Positions 1 to 8,322 of a DNA stretch of 51,037 nucleotides are shown here, one piece after another. Each line of letters opens with the position of its first letter. Positions within the stretch are counted from its first letter, which is position 1. The position numbers and the translations under genes are program-made. The notes under the pieces are model-generated. The model was not told the origin of the DNA, ran no database searches, and worked only from the letters and a program-made list of their open reading frames with translations. The DNA lies in the IMG/VR virus record IMGVR_UViG_3300034064_001158, positions 1 to 51,037 of that record. One strand, written 5' to 3'. This DNA is from a virus.

Positions 1-3000
1 GTAGTAGTTACGTCACCTGTAAGTGCTACTAAGTTACCGGTATATGTAGGTAGATAGGCAGCTACATTAGAGTTGCCATATGAACTAGAAATACCAGTCA
101 ATAATGAGCCATTACCTATTAGGTAATTGCCGGTTACATTACCCGTAGCTGATACTAAGCCGCCTGTTAGCAAGTTAGCACCAGTTACATTCGCCGCTGA
201 AGTTATAGTACCTGTAGCTGATACTAAGCCACCAGTTACTAAGTTAGCACCGATAATATTCGCTGTAGTCGATACTATTCCAGTCAATCCCACCAAGTTG
301 CCGGTATATGTAGGTAGATAGGCAGCTACATTAGAGTTGCCATAAGAGCTAACTATGCCAGTAAGTAATGAGCCATTACCTATTAAGTAATTGCCAGTTA
401 CATTGCCTGTGGCCGATACTAAACCACCAGTTACTAAGTTAGCTGCCTGTACATTAGCAGTAGTCGATACTATGCCTGTGAGTGCCGCTAGATTGCCAGT
501 ATATGTGGGCAAGTATGCAGCTACATCTGCATTACTATATGCGACAGGAAGCCCTGTTAGTAATGCTCCATTACCAATAATATGACTACCAGTAATATTA
601 CCAGTCGCAGATACATATCCTGCCGTAATAATATTAGCACCTGTTACGTTACCTGTTGCAGATACGTTGCCAGCAGTTGTGACATTACCGCCTATTACGC
701 TACCTACTGCAGTAATAATACCAGTTGAGTATAATTTTAGTCCTTCTACATTGCCTGTTGACAGTATGTTATTACCGGATATATTCGCAGAGGCGGATAT
801 ATTACCAGAAGATACTACGTTAGAGCCAAATACGTTACCAGCTGCCGACATGATACCGGCAGTAGTAATATTATTACCAGATACGTTGCCTGTCGCTATT
901 ACATTACCACCTGCATTTACGTTAGCGGATGTAGTGATGTTACCTACTGCAGTTACGTATCCAGAAACGATTGAATTAGCAGCAGTAATAATATTACCTG
1001 TTGCAGATACTAAACCAACGGTTGTGACATTACCACCTATTACGTTACCTGAGGCCGACAATACCGTAGCGTTCACATTAGTTGTTGTAACATTCCCAGC
1101 TACCGATACGTTGCCCGTTGCCGATACGTTACCAGAGTTTGTGATACGCATACGCTCAACCGGCGTGGATGTGCCATCGGGAGTTGTTGAGATGATCAAC
1201 CTACCTGGCATGTCTCCAGCGCCTGGAGCTGCGTCTACCTCAGAAACGATACTCGCACCAGTTACGAAGGCTGAACCGTCCCATCCGGCGAACACTAGAT
1301 TGCCGAGGGAGTCTCCGTTCTGAACGATTGTCGGGGAAGCCTTGGAACCTCTCGATTTGTCAAGATATAAACTCGGCCCCTGTGTTACGTTCTGGTATCT
1401 GATGATGTGTTCGTCAGCCTGTGTGCCGTCGCCTGTTACCTGGAGTTTGGCACCGGTGAGCGTTGCATCGCTAGAAGTTGCGCCTATCATCACGTTACCG
1501 ATCGTGTCAATGACGAACGGTGTGGCGTCTGGGTTTGTCGAATCTTCGACGATCAATGCGTTGCCTGTGCCTATTTGGGCAATACGCAATGCGTCAGCTG
1601 TGGTATTAGCAGATATTAATGTCTGACCATTAATGGTAGCAGTGTTACTAATAACTTGATTGCCTATTACCGTACCAGCTGCCGAAACATTCCCAGCAGT
1701 TACTAAGTTAGCGCCAGTTACATTTCCTGTTGCCAACACATATCCAGATACTAAAGCATTTGCAGCAGTTGTAATATTACCAGTGATCGAAGCATACCCT
1801 GATCCTAATATATTAGCTGCTGTGAGGATATTACCTACTGTAGATATTCTACCAGAAACGTTAGCATTACCTGCGATATTGATACCGCCAGAATGTACAT
1901 TTGCTATTACGTCGTTATCAGTTCCGCCGCCTACTACTATTTTAACTGCTTTACCTGGGGTAGCTGCAGATACTATTAAGTTACCACCTGGAGTTATATT
2001 GGATGAACCCAGTGTGTATAAGTAAGCATCGTTTGCCTTGATAACATTACCAATAGTATTCGGTGAACTACCATCGAAGTTACTAGAAGCAATACCAAAG
2101 TCAGCGTAGTAACTAGTGTTAGTACCATTATCCGCAGTGAGAATATAGTCGGTAGTAGCTAGGGCATTTGAACTGATATTCTGGAAGTTTATCTCAGCAT
2201 ATTCAGGGTAGTCAGCTGATGCTTGTATTACAGTGTGTGGGATATTTGAGTATCCGGCTATAATACCAGCATATAGTGCTCCAAACCCTGATGCGTCACC
2301 GAAGAATTGGCCTTGGTTACCAGATATTTGGTTGATATTACCCGGAACACTAATATTACCAGATACCGTCAGATTGCCTATTGAAGCATTACCAGATACC
2401 GAGAGTGTACCAGAACTTATACCATTAGCAACAGCTAATGAATTCAATGTCCCTACGTTCGTGATATAGGGCTGATTATTAGTAAGTAAAGTTCCGCTAA
2501 TATTAGCTGCTGATAACGTGCCGGTGATAGATAAATTATTAGCTATAACATTATTGGCAGTTACGTTGCCTGCTGCTGATACATTATTTGATGTGTTAAT
2601 ATTACCAGTAATATCTGCGAATCCACTTACCAGTAGATTGCCAGCAGTCAGAATATTACCTGTAGCCGATACTTTTCCAGCTGTATTAATATTTCCACCG
2701 GTTACATTACCAGTAGTTACTGAGTAGCCACTAACTAATACATTACTAAGAGCGTTTACATTACCAGTAATATTAGCGTATCCAGCAACTAAAGCATTCC
2801 CTCCGGCTGTTACGTTACCTGCGATAGAAGCATAACCATTAACCAATACGTTAGAACCAGATGATATATTACCCGCTGCCGAAACATAGCCAGCAGCCAT
2901 AATATTAGCTGCTGATGTAATATTACCAGTTACCGATACTAGTCCATTAGCTAAAACATTCTCGCCTGAACTAATATTACCTACAGCATTTATATCGCCA

Positions 3001-5678
3001 CCTATATTGGCTAAACCTGTTGCAAATAAATTACTAGCCGTAGTAATGTTGCCTGTTGCCGATACTAAACCTGATGTTAGTAAGTTGCCGCCAGTTACAG
3101 TACCAGTTGCAGTTACATGACCAGTAGTTACTAAGTTAGCTCCAATAACATCAGCTGCTGAAGTAATAGTGCCAGTGGCCGATACTATACCAGCAGTTCT
3201 GATATTACCACCGTCGATATTACCCGTTGCTGATACTAAGCCCGCAGTTGTGATATTCGCGCCGACAACATTTGCCGCCGAAGTAATAGTACCAGTAGCC
3301 GTTACCAAGCCAGCAGTTACTAAGTTACCACCTGTTACATTACCAGTAGCCGTTACCAAGCCAGCTGTTACTAAGTTAGCGCCAGTTATGTTCGCTGCCG
3401 AAGTAATAGTACCAGTAGCCGTTACTAAACCAGCAGTATTGATATTACCACCAGATACATTGCCTGTTGCAGCGATGTTGCCTGTTGTAGTTACATTCCC
3501 ACCAGATACATTACCAGTCGCAGTTACATTCCCTGTAGTTACTAAGTTAGCGCCAATAACATCAGCTGCTGAAGTAATAGTACCTGTAGCCGATACTAAA
3601 CCAGTAGTTCTGAGATTACCGCCGTCGACATTACCAGTCGCAGTTACATTCCCTGTAGTTACTAAGTTAGCGCCAATAACATCAGCTGCTGAAGTAATAG
3701 TACCAGTAGCCGATACTACACCAGTAGTTCTAATATTGCCTGCCTGTACATTACCAGTTGCAGTTACATTGCCAGTAGCAGATACATTATCACCAAATAC
3801 ATTACCAGTTGCAGTTACATTCCCTGTAGTTACCAGGTTAGCGCCAATAACATCAGCAGATGAAGTAATAGTACCAGTGGCCGATAAAGAGTTAGCAAAG
3901 GTTGCGGCGCCAGTATTATCAATGGTTAACTGGACAGTATCGTTGGTATATAGTAATAGGCTAGTATTTTCTCTGTTGCGTAATACTGCGTCACCTGAGT
4001 TGTCCAACCCTATCAGCACGCCGTCATTTGCAGTATTGCCTGACGCGGCGTTTATATATTGAGTGAAAGCATTATTGTCTTCGTATACAGTATGTACCCA
4101 GTTTTGTGTTAGGGTATTCACACTCATGAAATCGTCGGTGGCTACTGTGCTATTGAAGAAGTTAAGAGTATTGCCAGTAGTAGATATAGCAGAACCTGTA
4201 ATAATGCCGCCTGCTGTTACAGCATTTGCAGTTACTAAGTTGCCGCCAATAACATTACCCGTTGCTGATACTAAGCCTGCTGTGCGTAGATTGCCACCAG
4301 TTACAGTACCAGTAGCAGCTATTAAACCAACAGTATTAACATTACCGCCAGTTATGTTACCTGTTGCTGATACTAACCCTGCTGTTACTAAGTTACCACC
4401 AGTTACAGTACCAGTTGCTGTTACAATACCAGTAGTTGCTAAGTTAGCTCCGACTACATCAGCCGCTGAAGTAATAGTACCAGTGGCCGAAACAATACCA
4501 GTAGTTCTAATATTGCTGCCGTCAATATTGCCCGTTGTGTTAATACTATTTGCAGTAATATTACCAGTATATGTCGGTAGATAAGCAGCAACATCAGCAT
4601 TGCCATACATTCCAGTCAGTAACGAGCCATTACCTACGAAGAAATTTGCAGTAACCAAAGTAGATGTTACGATCGCTGCATCCAACGTGCCTATAATACT
4701 AGCTACATTAGCTATTACATCATTAGCTGTTATTGAATTTGCTACTGTTAAATTAGCTATACTTAAATTACCACCTGGACCATTTGCTGTCAACAGGTCA
4801 TTCCCGTCAAAAGTAAGCTGAGAATTACTAACCGATAAGGGCAATAAGTCAATGTAAATAGTATTGCCACCAACCCATATATCTTTCCATTGATTTGTAG
4901 CATTACCCAGTGAATATACTAAGTTACCATTGGGTACCAGATTGCTATTGACTAAGTGGGTTATTAACGATGATGTATTTACGGTATCGGCTAATAAGTT
5001 ATGATCAACTCTGAGATTGCCAGTAACTCCGAGTGAACCAGTAATTTCTTCACCGGTCGGGCTAAATACCGCTACATTACTAGTACCTGCGACACTAATA
5101 GTTACGTTTGCGTTGGGCAATACAGTTACATTACTTAGGCCATTTACCAACTGAGATGGTGTGCTTATGGTAGACGTAATGATCGCAGTTTTAGTCGTGG
5201 CATTACCAGTAATAGCAATATTATTACCAGCTAGTAATGTGAATGTGGCTCCGGCTGTTCCGGCTGGTATAGTTACTCCACCGGCTACTATTGTACTAAA
5301 CGAGGCTGCGTTGAATGTCTGAAATACTAACGGAGTGACCCCAATAGCAATGGGATTATTTGTTATTAGTATCCACTGAGTATCTTGATGTAATGTGCCT
5401 TCAGTAATGGTTACTACCATTCCTGCGAGCATCTGCCCAGTTGTAGAAGCATCTTGCGCTCTAACCCACGTACCGGCAGCCTGAACGGTGTAAATGCCGT
5501 TCTGACTCTGTATCGTCTGCCCTGTTACCAAAACCCTATTATTGACTGCTAGGGTAACACCGTCAACGACTAGAGGGGCCGCGCCGGTCAATGTTACGTT
5601 AGCGGTCGTTACGACTCTGACGGCTTGTTTGAAATCTATGTCGTATAATTGATTCGCACGTGGTTTAGTTAATGCCAT
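1..5678 (-). CDS. Giant repeat-built tail-fibre-like protein (C-terminus outside window)
   Basis: One uninterrupted minus-strand frame starts at ATG 5678, after an SD (AGGTGA), and stays open to the window edge: at least 1892 codons. Residues 1 to about 105 form a domain I know from phage structural proteins (DFKQAVRVVTTANV, then QNGIYTVQAAGTWVRAQDA and a TEGTLHQDTQW stretch). The rest is mostly short hydrophobic/glycine repeats of the type GLVSATGNVTGGNLVTA. Two islands break this: around residues 560-590 (LYTNDTVQLTIDNTG) and around 1400-1500 (EHIIRYQNVTQGPSLYLDKS, then ERMRITNSGNV). These resemble tail fibres that end in an S74-type chaperone domain, but any such domain lies beyond the window. 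Likely role: host recognition or a long virion fibre. The repeats suggest a beta-structured trimeric shaft. A late promoter lies about 90 bases upstream. Confidence 0.85.
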   Translation of the reverse strand, partial: MALTKPRANQLYDIDFKQAVRVVTTANVTLTGAAPLVVDGVTLAVNNRVLVTGQTIQSQNGIYTVQAAGTWVRAQDASTTGQMLAGMVVTITEGTLHQDTQWILITNNPIAIGVTPLVFQTFNAASFSTIVAGGVTIPAGTAGATFTLLAGNNIAITGNATTKTAIITSTISTPSQLVNGLSNVTVLPNANVTISVAGTSNVAVFSPTGEEITGSLGVTGNLRVDHNLLADTVNTSSLITHLVNSNLVPNGNLVYSLGNATNQWKDIWVGGNTIYIDLLPLSVSNSQLTFDGNDLLTANGPGGNLSIANLTVANSITANDVIANVASIIGTLDAAIVTSTLVTANFFVGNGSLLTGMYGNADVAAYLPTYTGNITANSINTTGNIDGSNIRTTGIVSATGTITSAADVVGANLATTGIVTATGTVTGGNLVTAGLVSATGNITGGNVNTVGLIAATGTVTGGNLRTAGLVSATGNVIGGNLVTANAVTAGGIITGSAISTTGNTLNFFNSTVATDDFMSVNTLTQNWVHTVYEDNNAFTQYINAASGNTANDGVLIGLDNSGDAVLRNRENTSLLLYTNDTVQLTIDNTGAATFANSLSATGTITSSADVIGANLVTTGNVTATGNVFGDNVSATGNVTATGNVQAGNIRTTGVVSATGTITSAADVIGANLVTTGNVTATGNVDGGNLRTTGLVSATGTITSAADVIGANLVTTGNVTATGNVSGGNVTTTGNIAATGNVSGGNINTAGLVTATGTITSAANITGANLVTAGLVTATGNVTGGNLVTAGLVTATGTITSAANVVGANITTAGLVSATGNIDGGNIRTAGIVSATGTITSAADVIGANLVTTGHVTATGTVTGGNLLTSGLVSATGNITTASNLFATGLANIGGDINAVGNISSGENVLANGLVSVTGNITSAANIMAAGYVSAAGNISSGSNVLVNGYASIAGNVTAGGNALVAGYANITGNVNALSNVLVSGYSVTTGNVTGGNINTAGKVSATGNILTAGNLLVSGFADITGNINTSNNVSAAGNVTANNVIANNLSITGTLSAANISGTLLTNNQPYITNVGTLNSLAVANGISSGTLSVSGNASIGNLTVSGNISVPGNINQISGNQGQFFGDASGFGALYAGIIAGYSNIPHTVIQASADYPEYAEINFQNISSNALATTDYILTADNGTNTSYYADFGIASSNFDGSSPNTIGNVIKANDAYLYTLGSSNITPGGNLIVSAATPGKAVKIVVGGGTDNDVIANVHSGGINIAGNANVSGRISTVGNILTAANILGSGYASITGNITTAANALVSGYVLATGNVTGANLVTAGNVSAAGTVIGNQVISNTATINGQTLISANTTADALRIAQIGTGNALIVEDSTNPDATPFVIDTIGNVMIGATSSDATLTGAKLQVTGDGTQADEHIIRYQNVTQGPSLYLDKSRGSKASPTIVQNGDSLGNLVFAGWDGSAFVTGASIVSEVDAAPGAGDMPGRLIISTTPDGTSTPVERMRITNSGNVSATGNVSVAGNVTTTNVNATVLSASGNVIGGNVTTVGLVSATGNIITAANSIVSGYVTAVGNITTSANVNAGGNVIATGNVSGNNITTAGIMSAAGNVFGSNVVSSGNISASANISGNNILSTGNVEGLKLYSTGIITAVGSVIGGNVTTAGNVSATGNVTGANIITAGYVSATGNITGSHIIGNGALLTGLPVAYSNADVAAYLPTYTGNLAALTGIVSTTANVQAANLVTGGLVSATGNVTGNYLIGNGSLLTGIVSSYGNSNVAAYLPTYTGNLVGLTGIVSTTANIIGANLVTGGLVSATGTITSAANVTGANLLTGGLVSATGNVTGNYLIGNGSLLTGISSSYGNSNVAAYLPTYTGNLVALTGDVTT

Positions 5679-5767
5679 GATTCACCTGATAAGTAATAAT
5701 AAACGTAATTAGTCGGACCATAAAGCTGACATAGCTCTATCTTTGAACTAAAATAATTTGTTATTAG

Positions 5768-5775
5768 TATTTATC
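5768..5775 (-). promoter_or_regulatory. Late promoter for the tail-fibre gene
   Basis: The minus strand reads GATAAATA, close to the T4 late consensus TATAAATA, about 90 bases before the fibre start codon. The same octamer recurs before most structural genes in this window, and a gp55-type sigma factor is encoded at 33082-33969. Confidence 0.6.
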
Positions 5776-5790
5776 AATTGTGGTTCGAAT

Positions 5791-5804
5791 CTCAGCGCAC
5801 TGAG
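5791..5804 (-). other. Short hairpin after a small structural gene
   Basis: CTCAG/CTGAG with a 4-base loop lies just after the stop at 5809. There is no U-run, so it is a weak terminator candidate or an mRNA 3' stabiliser. Confidence 0.3.
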
Positions 5805-5808
5805 GGTA

Positions 5809-6141
5809 TTAGATGGGACCCGTCAGAGCTATTGGCATATATGAAGTTACTGCATTAATGCCCGAAATTGTGTTGGAAAGTACCTGTATAGTGTCACTAT
5901 CCGTCAATATCAGTTTCTCGTTGCCTGTGTATAACTGATGAGTATCGCCTGCCGCTATTAGTAATCCAGAGTAAACAATAGTGCTGTCGTCGGCAGATCC
6001 GCCACTTGGAACAACGTAAAAATCAATAGAAATATCACCGACCGAGTAATTGCATAAACTCAAATAAGTTATTACTGAACTACCAGAAGACGTATATATC
6101 GCACCGATAGAATTAGTTACTGCTGCTGTTGTAATTGCCAT
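5809..6141 (-). CDS. Small virion-associated protein, probably fibre-related
   Basis: 110 residues, no cysteine cluster, rich in Ser, Thr, Ile and Val, with a pattern of alternating beta-strand-like segments (SVITYLSLCNYS, SIDFYVVPSGG, DTHQLYTGNEKLILTDSDTI) that suggests a small beta-sandwich. The start at 6141 has an SD (AAGGAA). It lies 9 bases after the stop of the upstream gene and is probably co-transcribed with it. I do not recognise a named family. Its place between a fibre gene and another fibre-like gene suggests a tail or head accessory protein such as a fibre connector. Confidence 0.6.
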   Translation of the reverse strand: MAITTAAVTNSIGAIYTSSGSSVITYLSLCNYSVGDISIDFYVVPSGGSADDSTIVYSGLLIAAGDTHQLYTGNEKLILTDSDTIQVLSNTISGINAVTSYMPIALTGPI

Positions 6142-6150
6142 TTGTATTCC

Positions 6151-6717
6151 TTAAAATATGAGACTGTATATCAGTGCTTGTTGTGCGCTAATAAGTTCAC
6201 CGACCGAATCTGGAGTAGTTACATATAGTCCGGTATTACCTAACGCAGGCTCATTTCCGACAATGGACACTGCATTGGCTATAGGAGCTGGTATGAAGCC
6301 TATATTGGCATATACTTGATACCCTGCCAACGTCAGTTCGGATAGGTTAGAGTCGAAAGTAAATTCATTACTGCCTCCAAACGTGCCAGAGTCATTGAAC
6401 TGCAAAGATCTGAAGGGAGGCGCCGGAGAACCACCGGAGGAACTTCCTATAGGCAAATACGGTGTTATAGGAGTGCCATCTTCGTTGACACTCGTGCTTG
6501 CTTCCCACTGACCAGCTTGTGAATTATAACGCAATCCTGCCCAGTCCGTCAGTGTGACTTGGGCTATCATTCCCATTGCGTTGATGACACCATTATTGTC
6601 TGCGGCTACTTTGAAATATGGATGATTGATATTCAGATTGGCGTCGATACTCAAGTTACCAGTATCATTCGCGCAGTTGATTACATAATCTCCACTGGTA
6701 TTTTTTACTGTTGCCAT
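6151..6717 (-). CDS. Tail-fibre-associated structural protein
   Basis: 188 residues. The N-terminus (VINCANDTGNLSIDANLNI) and the middle segment (FRSLQFNDSGTFGGSNEFTF, then LSELTLAG) match a style common in fibre proteins of aquatic T4-like phages, where short glycine-rich turns separate beta strands. A proline/glycine-rich hinge (GSSSGGSPAPPF) splits it into two halves. The start at 6717 has GGAG about 12 bases upstream, and a late promoter sits just before that. A fibre or fibre-attachment role is inferred from composition and neighbours, not from a named family. Confidence 0.6.
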   Translation of the reverse strand: MATVKNTSGDYVINCANDTGNLSIDANLNINHPYFKVAADNNGVINAMGMIAQVTLTDWAGLRYNSQAGQWEASTSVNEDGTPITPYLPIGSSSGGSPAPPFRSLQFNDSGTFGGSNEFTFDSNLSELTLAGYQVYANIGFIPAPIANAVSIVGNEPALGNTGLYVTTPDSVGELISAQQALIYSLIF

Positions 6718-6742
6718 ATTTAGAACTCGCTCCGTTATTGGG

Positions 6743-6750
6743 TATTTATC
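6743..6750 (-). promoter_or_regulatory. Late promoter
   Basis: GATAAATA on the minus strand, about 25 bases before the start at 6717. Transcription would cover 6717-6151 and probably 6141-5809. Confidence 0.6.
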
Positions 6751-6753
6751 GAT

Positions 6754-7332
6754 TTATATTGTTTCAATCTTCTTCAAAAACGTCTCGACCCTTATATTCT
6801 GGAGATTGGATAATGCTCTCAATTCTTCTATGTCCTTAGTCGAATCTCCATATACCCTGGTAAATCTTCTATCAGGGAAATCTTTGATAACTGTGAATAC
6901 CTGCTTGATCCAGTTGCCGGTATGAGTAGGCGGTGAACTTATTCCTTTATAGAATTCAGTGCCGGCATATATATTATTGAACAGATTATCTTGGGTAGGT
7001 CCAATATCGAAACCTAATAGGTATATATCGGTACAACCATCCAGAGCAGCCAGTGCCAATGCGTTTGGTCCAGAAGAGAATCGTCGATATTGATAGGGTA
7101 ACTCCAACGCTCCGGTATTTTCATTCGGACGACGGGTATAGAATCTATTTGAAAGTGCATATCCAGTATTTTGGATATAGTCTGCAATTGGTTTATCCGT
7201 TGAAACCAAAACTGTTGGTGTAAATTCGGTATAGGCAGAGTTGCAGGCGTAAGTAAAACCAAATTGGCTTAGTTTGTTACAACAAATGCCTTTTCTACTT
7301 ACTCCGTTGCCTAGTACAATAGCTGTTTTCAT
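6754..7332 (-). CDS. Sialyltransferase-like glycosyltransferase (tentative)
   Basis: 192 residues. The N-terminus AIVLGNGVSRKGI followed by a YACNSAY strand, and the later segment GPNALALAALDGCTDIYLLG plus FDIG, resemble the nucleotide-sugar-binding layout of bacterial sialyltransferase-type (CST-I-like) enzymes and of related phage proteins. The family would transfer a sugar from a CMP- or nucleotide-linked donor; the substrate here is unknown. It lies inside a virion gene block and is read from a late promoter, so it may decorate virion proteins or host surface glycans late in infection. Start at ATG 7332; the expected SD position is occupied by the 3' arm of the hairpin at 7338-7368 (GAGAGG). 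The assignment rests on motif resemblance only. Confidence 0.5.
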   Translation of the reverse strand: MKTAIVLGNGVSRKGICCNKLSQFGFTYACNSAYTEFTPTVLVSTDKPIADYIQNTGYALSNRFYTRRPNENTGALELPYQYRRFSSGPNALALAALDGCTDIYLLGFDIGPTQDNLFNNIYAGTEFYKGISSPPTHTGNWIKQVFTVIKDFPDRRFTRVYGDSTKDIEELRALSNLQNIRVETFLKKIETI

Positions 7333-7337
7333 AGATT

Positions 7338-7368
7338 AAACCTCTCGATATTTATTACCGAGAGGTTT
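7338..7368 (-). promoter_or_regulatory. Late promoter inside a hairpin
   Basis: A 10-bp stem (AAACCTCTCG/CGAGAGGTTT) encloses an 11-base loop holding the late element AATAAATA (minus strand, 7356-7349). It lies between the stop of the upstream gene (7383) and the start at 7332. It could end the upstream transcript and start the next one. The GAGAGG of the stem is also the nearest thing to an SD for the downstream gene. Confidence 0.5.
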
Positions 7369-7382
7369 TCTCTCCTATGTTA

Positions 7383-8180
7383 TTAGGTATAGTTATCAAC
7401 GATTCCCAGAGACAGCTGATTCTGTTGAGTAACAGTGTTAGCCTGACCTGTGGTACCAGATTTGATCTCGTATCCTTCATCGGTGAAGAAGTTAGCATCA
7501 TAACGAACATTCTGCTGAACGTCGTCTGGATTCCATACGTCGCCTGTGTTGCTGTTGCCACCAGGCTCGCCGCCAGTGAAATCATACAGGAATCTGTTTG
7601 TCAACTTACTGATGCTCTGAGCAGTGGAGTCCGTGTTGGTGAACGTGATGTTCATCTCACCAGGAGCAGGAGCTGCGCTATCTACTAGCACACAAGTACC
7701 GACCAGATATGCAGTGCCGTTGCCTGTTCCAACTGCGTTGCAAGTGAATGTGTCACCGACAGCGAAAGTAGGACTTGCGCCGATCGCTTGCCAGTTGGTT
7801 GAACCAAGTGAAACGATAAGGTAGGATGCTCCGACAACGAACGCTGTAGCAAGGACAGCAGCCGAGGTATCAGCTACCATGTACTTGCGGGCGCCTTTCT
7901 GACGAACGATAGCGCCAGCAGCGACACCAAAGCCTGCTCCTGATGGTAGAGCAATGTTCACGGTAACGGCAACCACTGGATAAGCTGCGCTAGTTGCAGG
8001 GCTAGGTAAGCCGCCAACAACACCCAGCCAAGGTGGATTCGTGCCACCACCAATCGGAGGAACTGGAACTTCCAGTGCGCTAAACGGTGGCAATGCCTGG
8101 TCGAGCGGAACTGGTACACCATTAGTGACGGTGTCACCAGTGGCGAGCGAATACTTCTGAATTTTCAAAGGACGTCCCAT
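7383..8180 (-). CDS. Virion structural protein, unknown role
   Basis: 265 residues, start at 8180 with a good SD (AGGAGA). It begins MGRPLKIQKYSLATGD and is rich in Gly, Ala, Val and Thr, with a proline-rich segment around residues 30-60 and predicted beta-strands elsewhere (AYPVVAVTVNIALPSGAGFG, ASYLIVSLGSTNWQAIGA). Proteins starting MGRPLKI occur in T4-like phages of aquatic hosts as unnamed structural proteins. There is no enzyme motif. It is transcribed from its own late promoter through a structured leader of about 95 bases. A decoration, fibre or neck role would fit but is not shown. Confidence 0.55.
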   Translation of the reverse strand: MGRPLKIQKYSLATGDTVTNGVPVPLDQALPPFSALEVPVPPIGGGTNPPWLGVVGGLPSPATSAAYPVVAVTVNIALPSGAGFGVAAGAIVRQKGARKYMVADTSAAVLATAFVVGASYLIVSLGSTNWQAIGASPTFAVGDTFTCNAVGTGNGTAYLVGTCVLVDSAAPAPGEMNITFTNTDSTAQSISKLTNRFLYDFTGGEPGGNSNTGDVWNPDDVQQNVRYDANFFTDEGYEIKSGTTGQANTVTQQNQLSLGIVDNYT

Positions 8181-8221
8181 TTTGTTTTCTCCTATGGTAG
8201 TTGCCGGGTTCTAGCCGGTAC

Positions 8222-8237
8222 GGGGTTGGGTAACCCC
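8222..8237 (-). other. Leader hairpin upstream of the structural gene
   Basis: GGGGTT/AACCCC, a 6-bp stem with a 4-base loop, lies in the 5' leader between the late promoter and the SD of the gene starting at 8180. A second small stem (CCGG/CCGG) lies at about 8204-8218. It may protect the mRNA 5' end or tune translation. Confidence 0.35.
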
Positions 8238-8276
8238 ATAAGCCACGGACCTATTCCATGGACATATTCTTTTTAG

Positions 8277-8284
8277 TATTTATC
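8277..8284 (-). promoter_or_regulatory. Late promoter for the structural gene
   Basis: GATAAATA on the minus strand, about 97 bases before the start at 8180. It is nearly back to back with the plus-strand late element at 8310. Confidence 0.6.
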
Positions 8285-8309
8285 AAATTTTGCCATATAA
8301 AATGCGCTC

Positions 8310-8317
8310 GATAAATA
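8310..8317 (+). promoter_or_regulatory. Late promoter overlapping the glycosyltransferase start
   Basis: GATAAATA ends only 5 bases before ATG 8323. If initiation follows the T4 pattern, the mRNA would begin at or next to this ATG, leaving no room for an SD. Confidence 0.5.
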
Positions 8318-8322
8318 AAAAC

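Noticed and set aside
127-4821. Series of plus-strand open frames with PVADTKPAV-type repeats
   Set aside because: They are all in one plus frame, broken by stops, and exactly antisense to the uninterrupted minus-strand fibre gene, which has a start, SD, promoter and a known N-terminal domain.
1-5678. Diversity-generating retroelement target in the fibre gene
   Set aside because: No reverse transcriptase or template repeat in the window. The repeats are general along the gene and not confined to its end.
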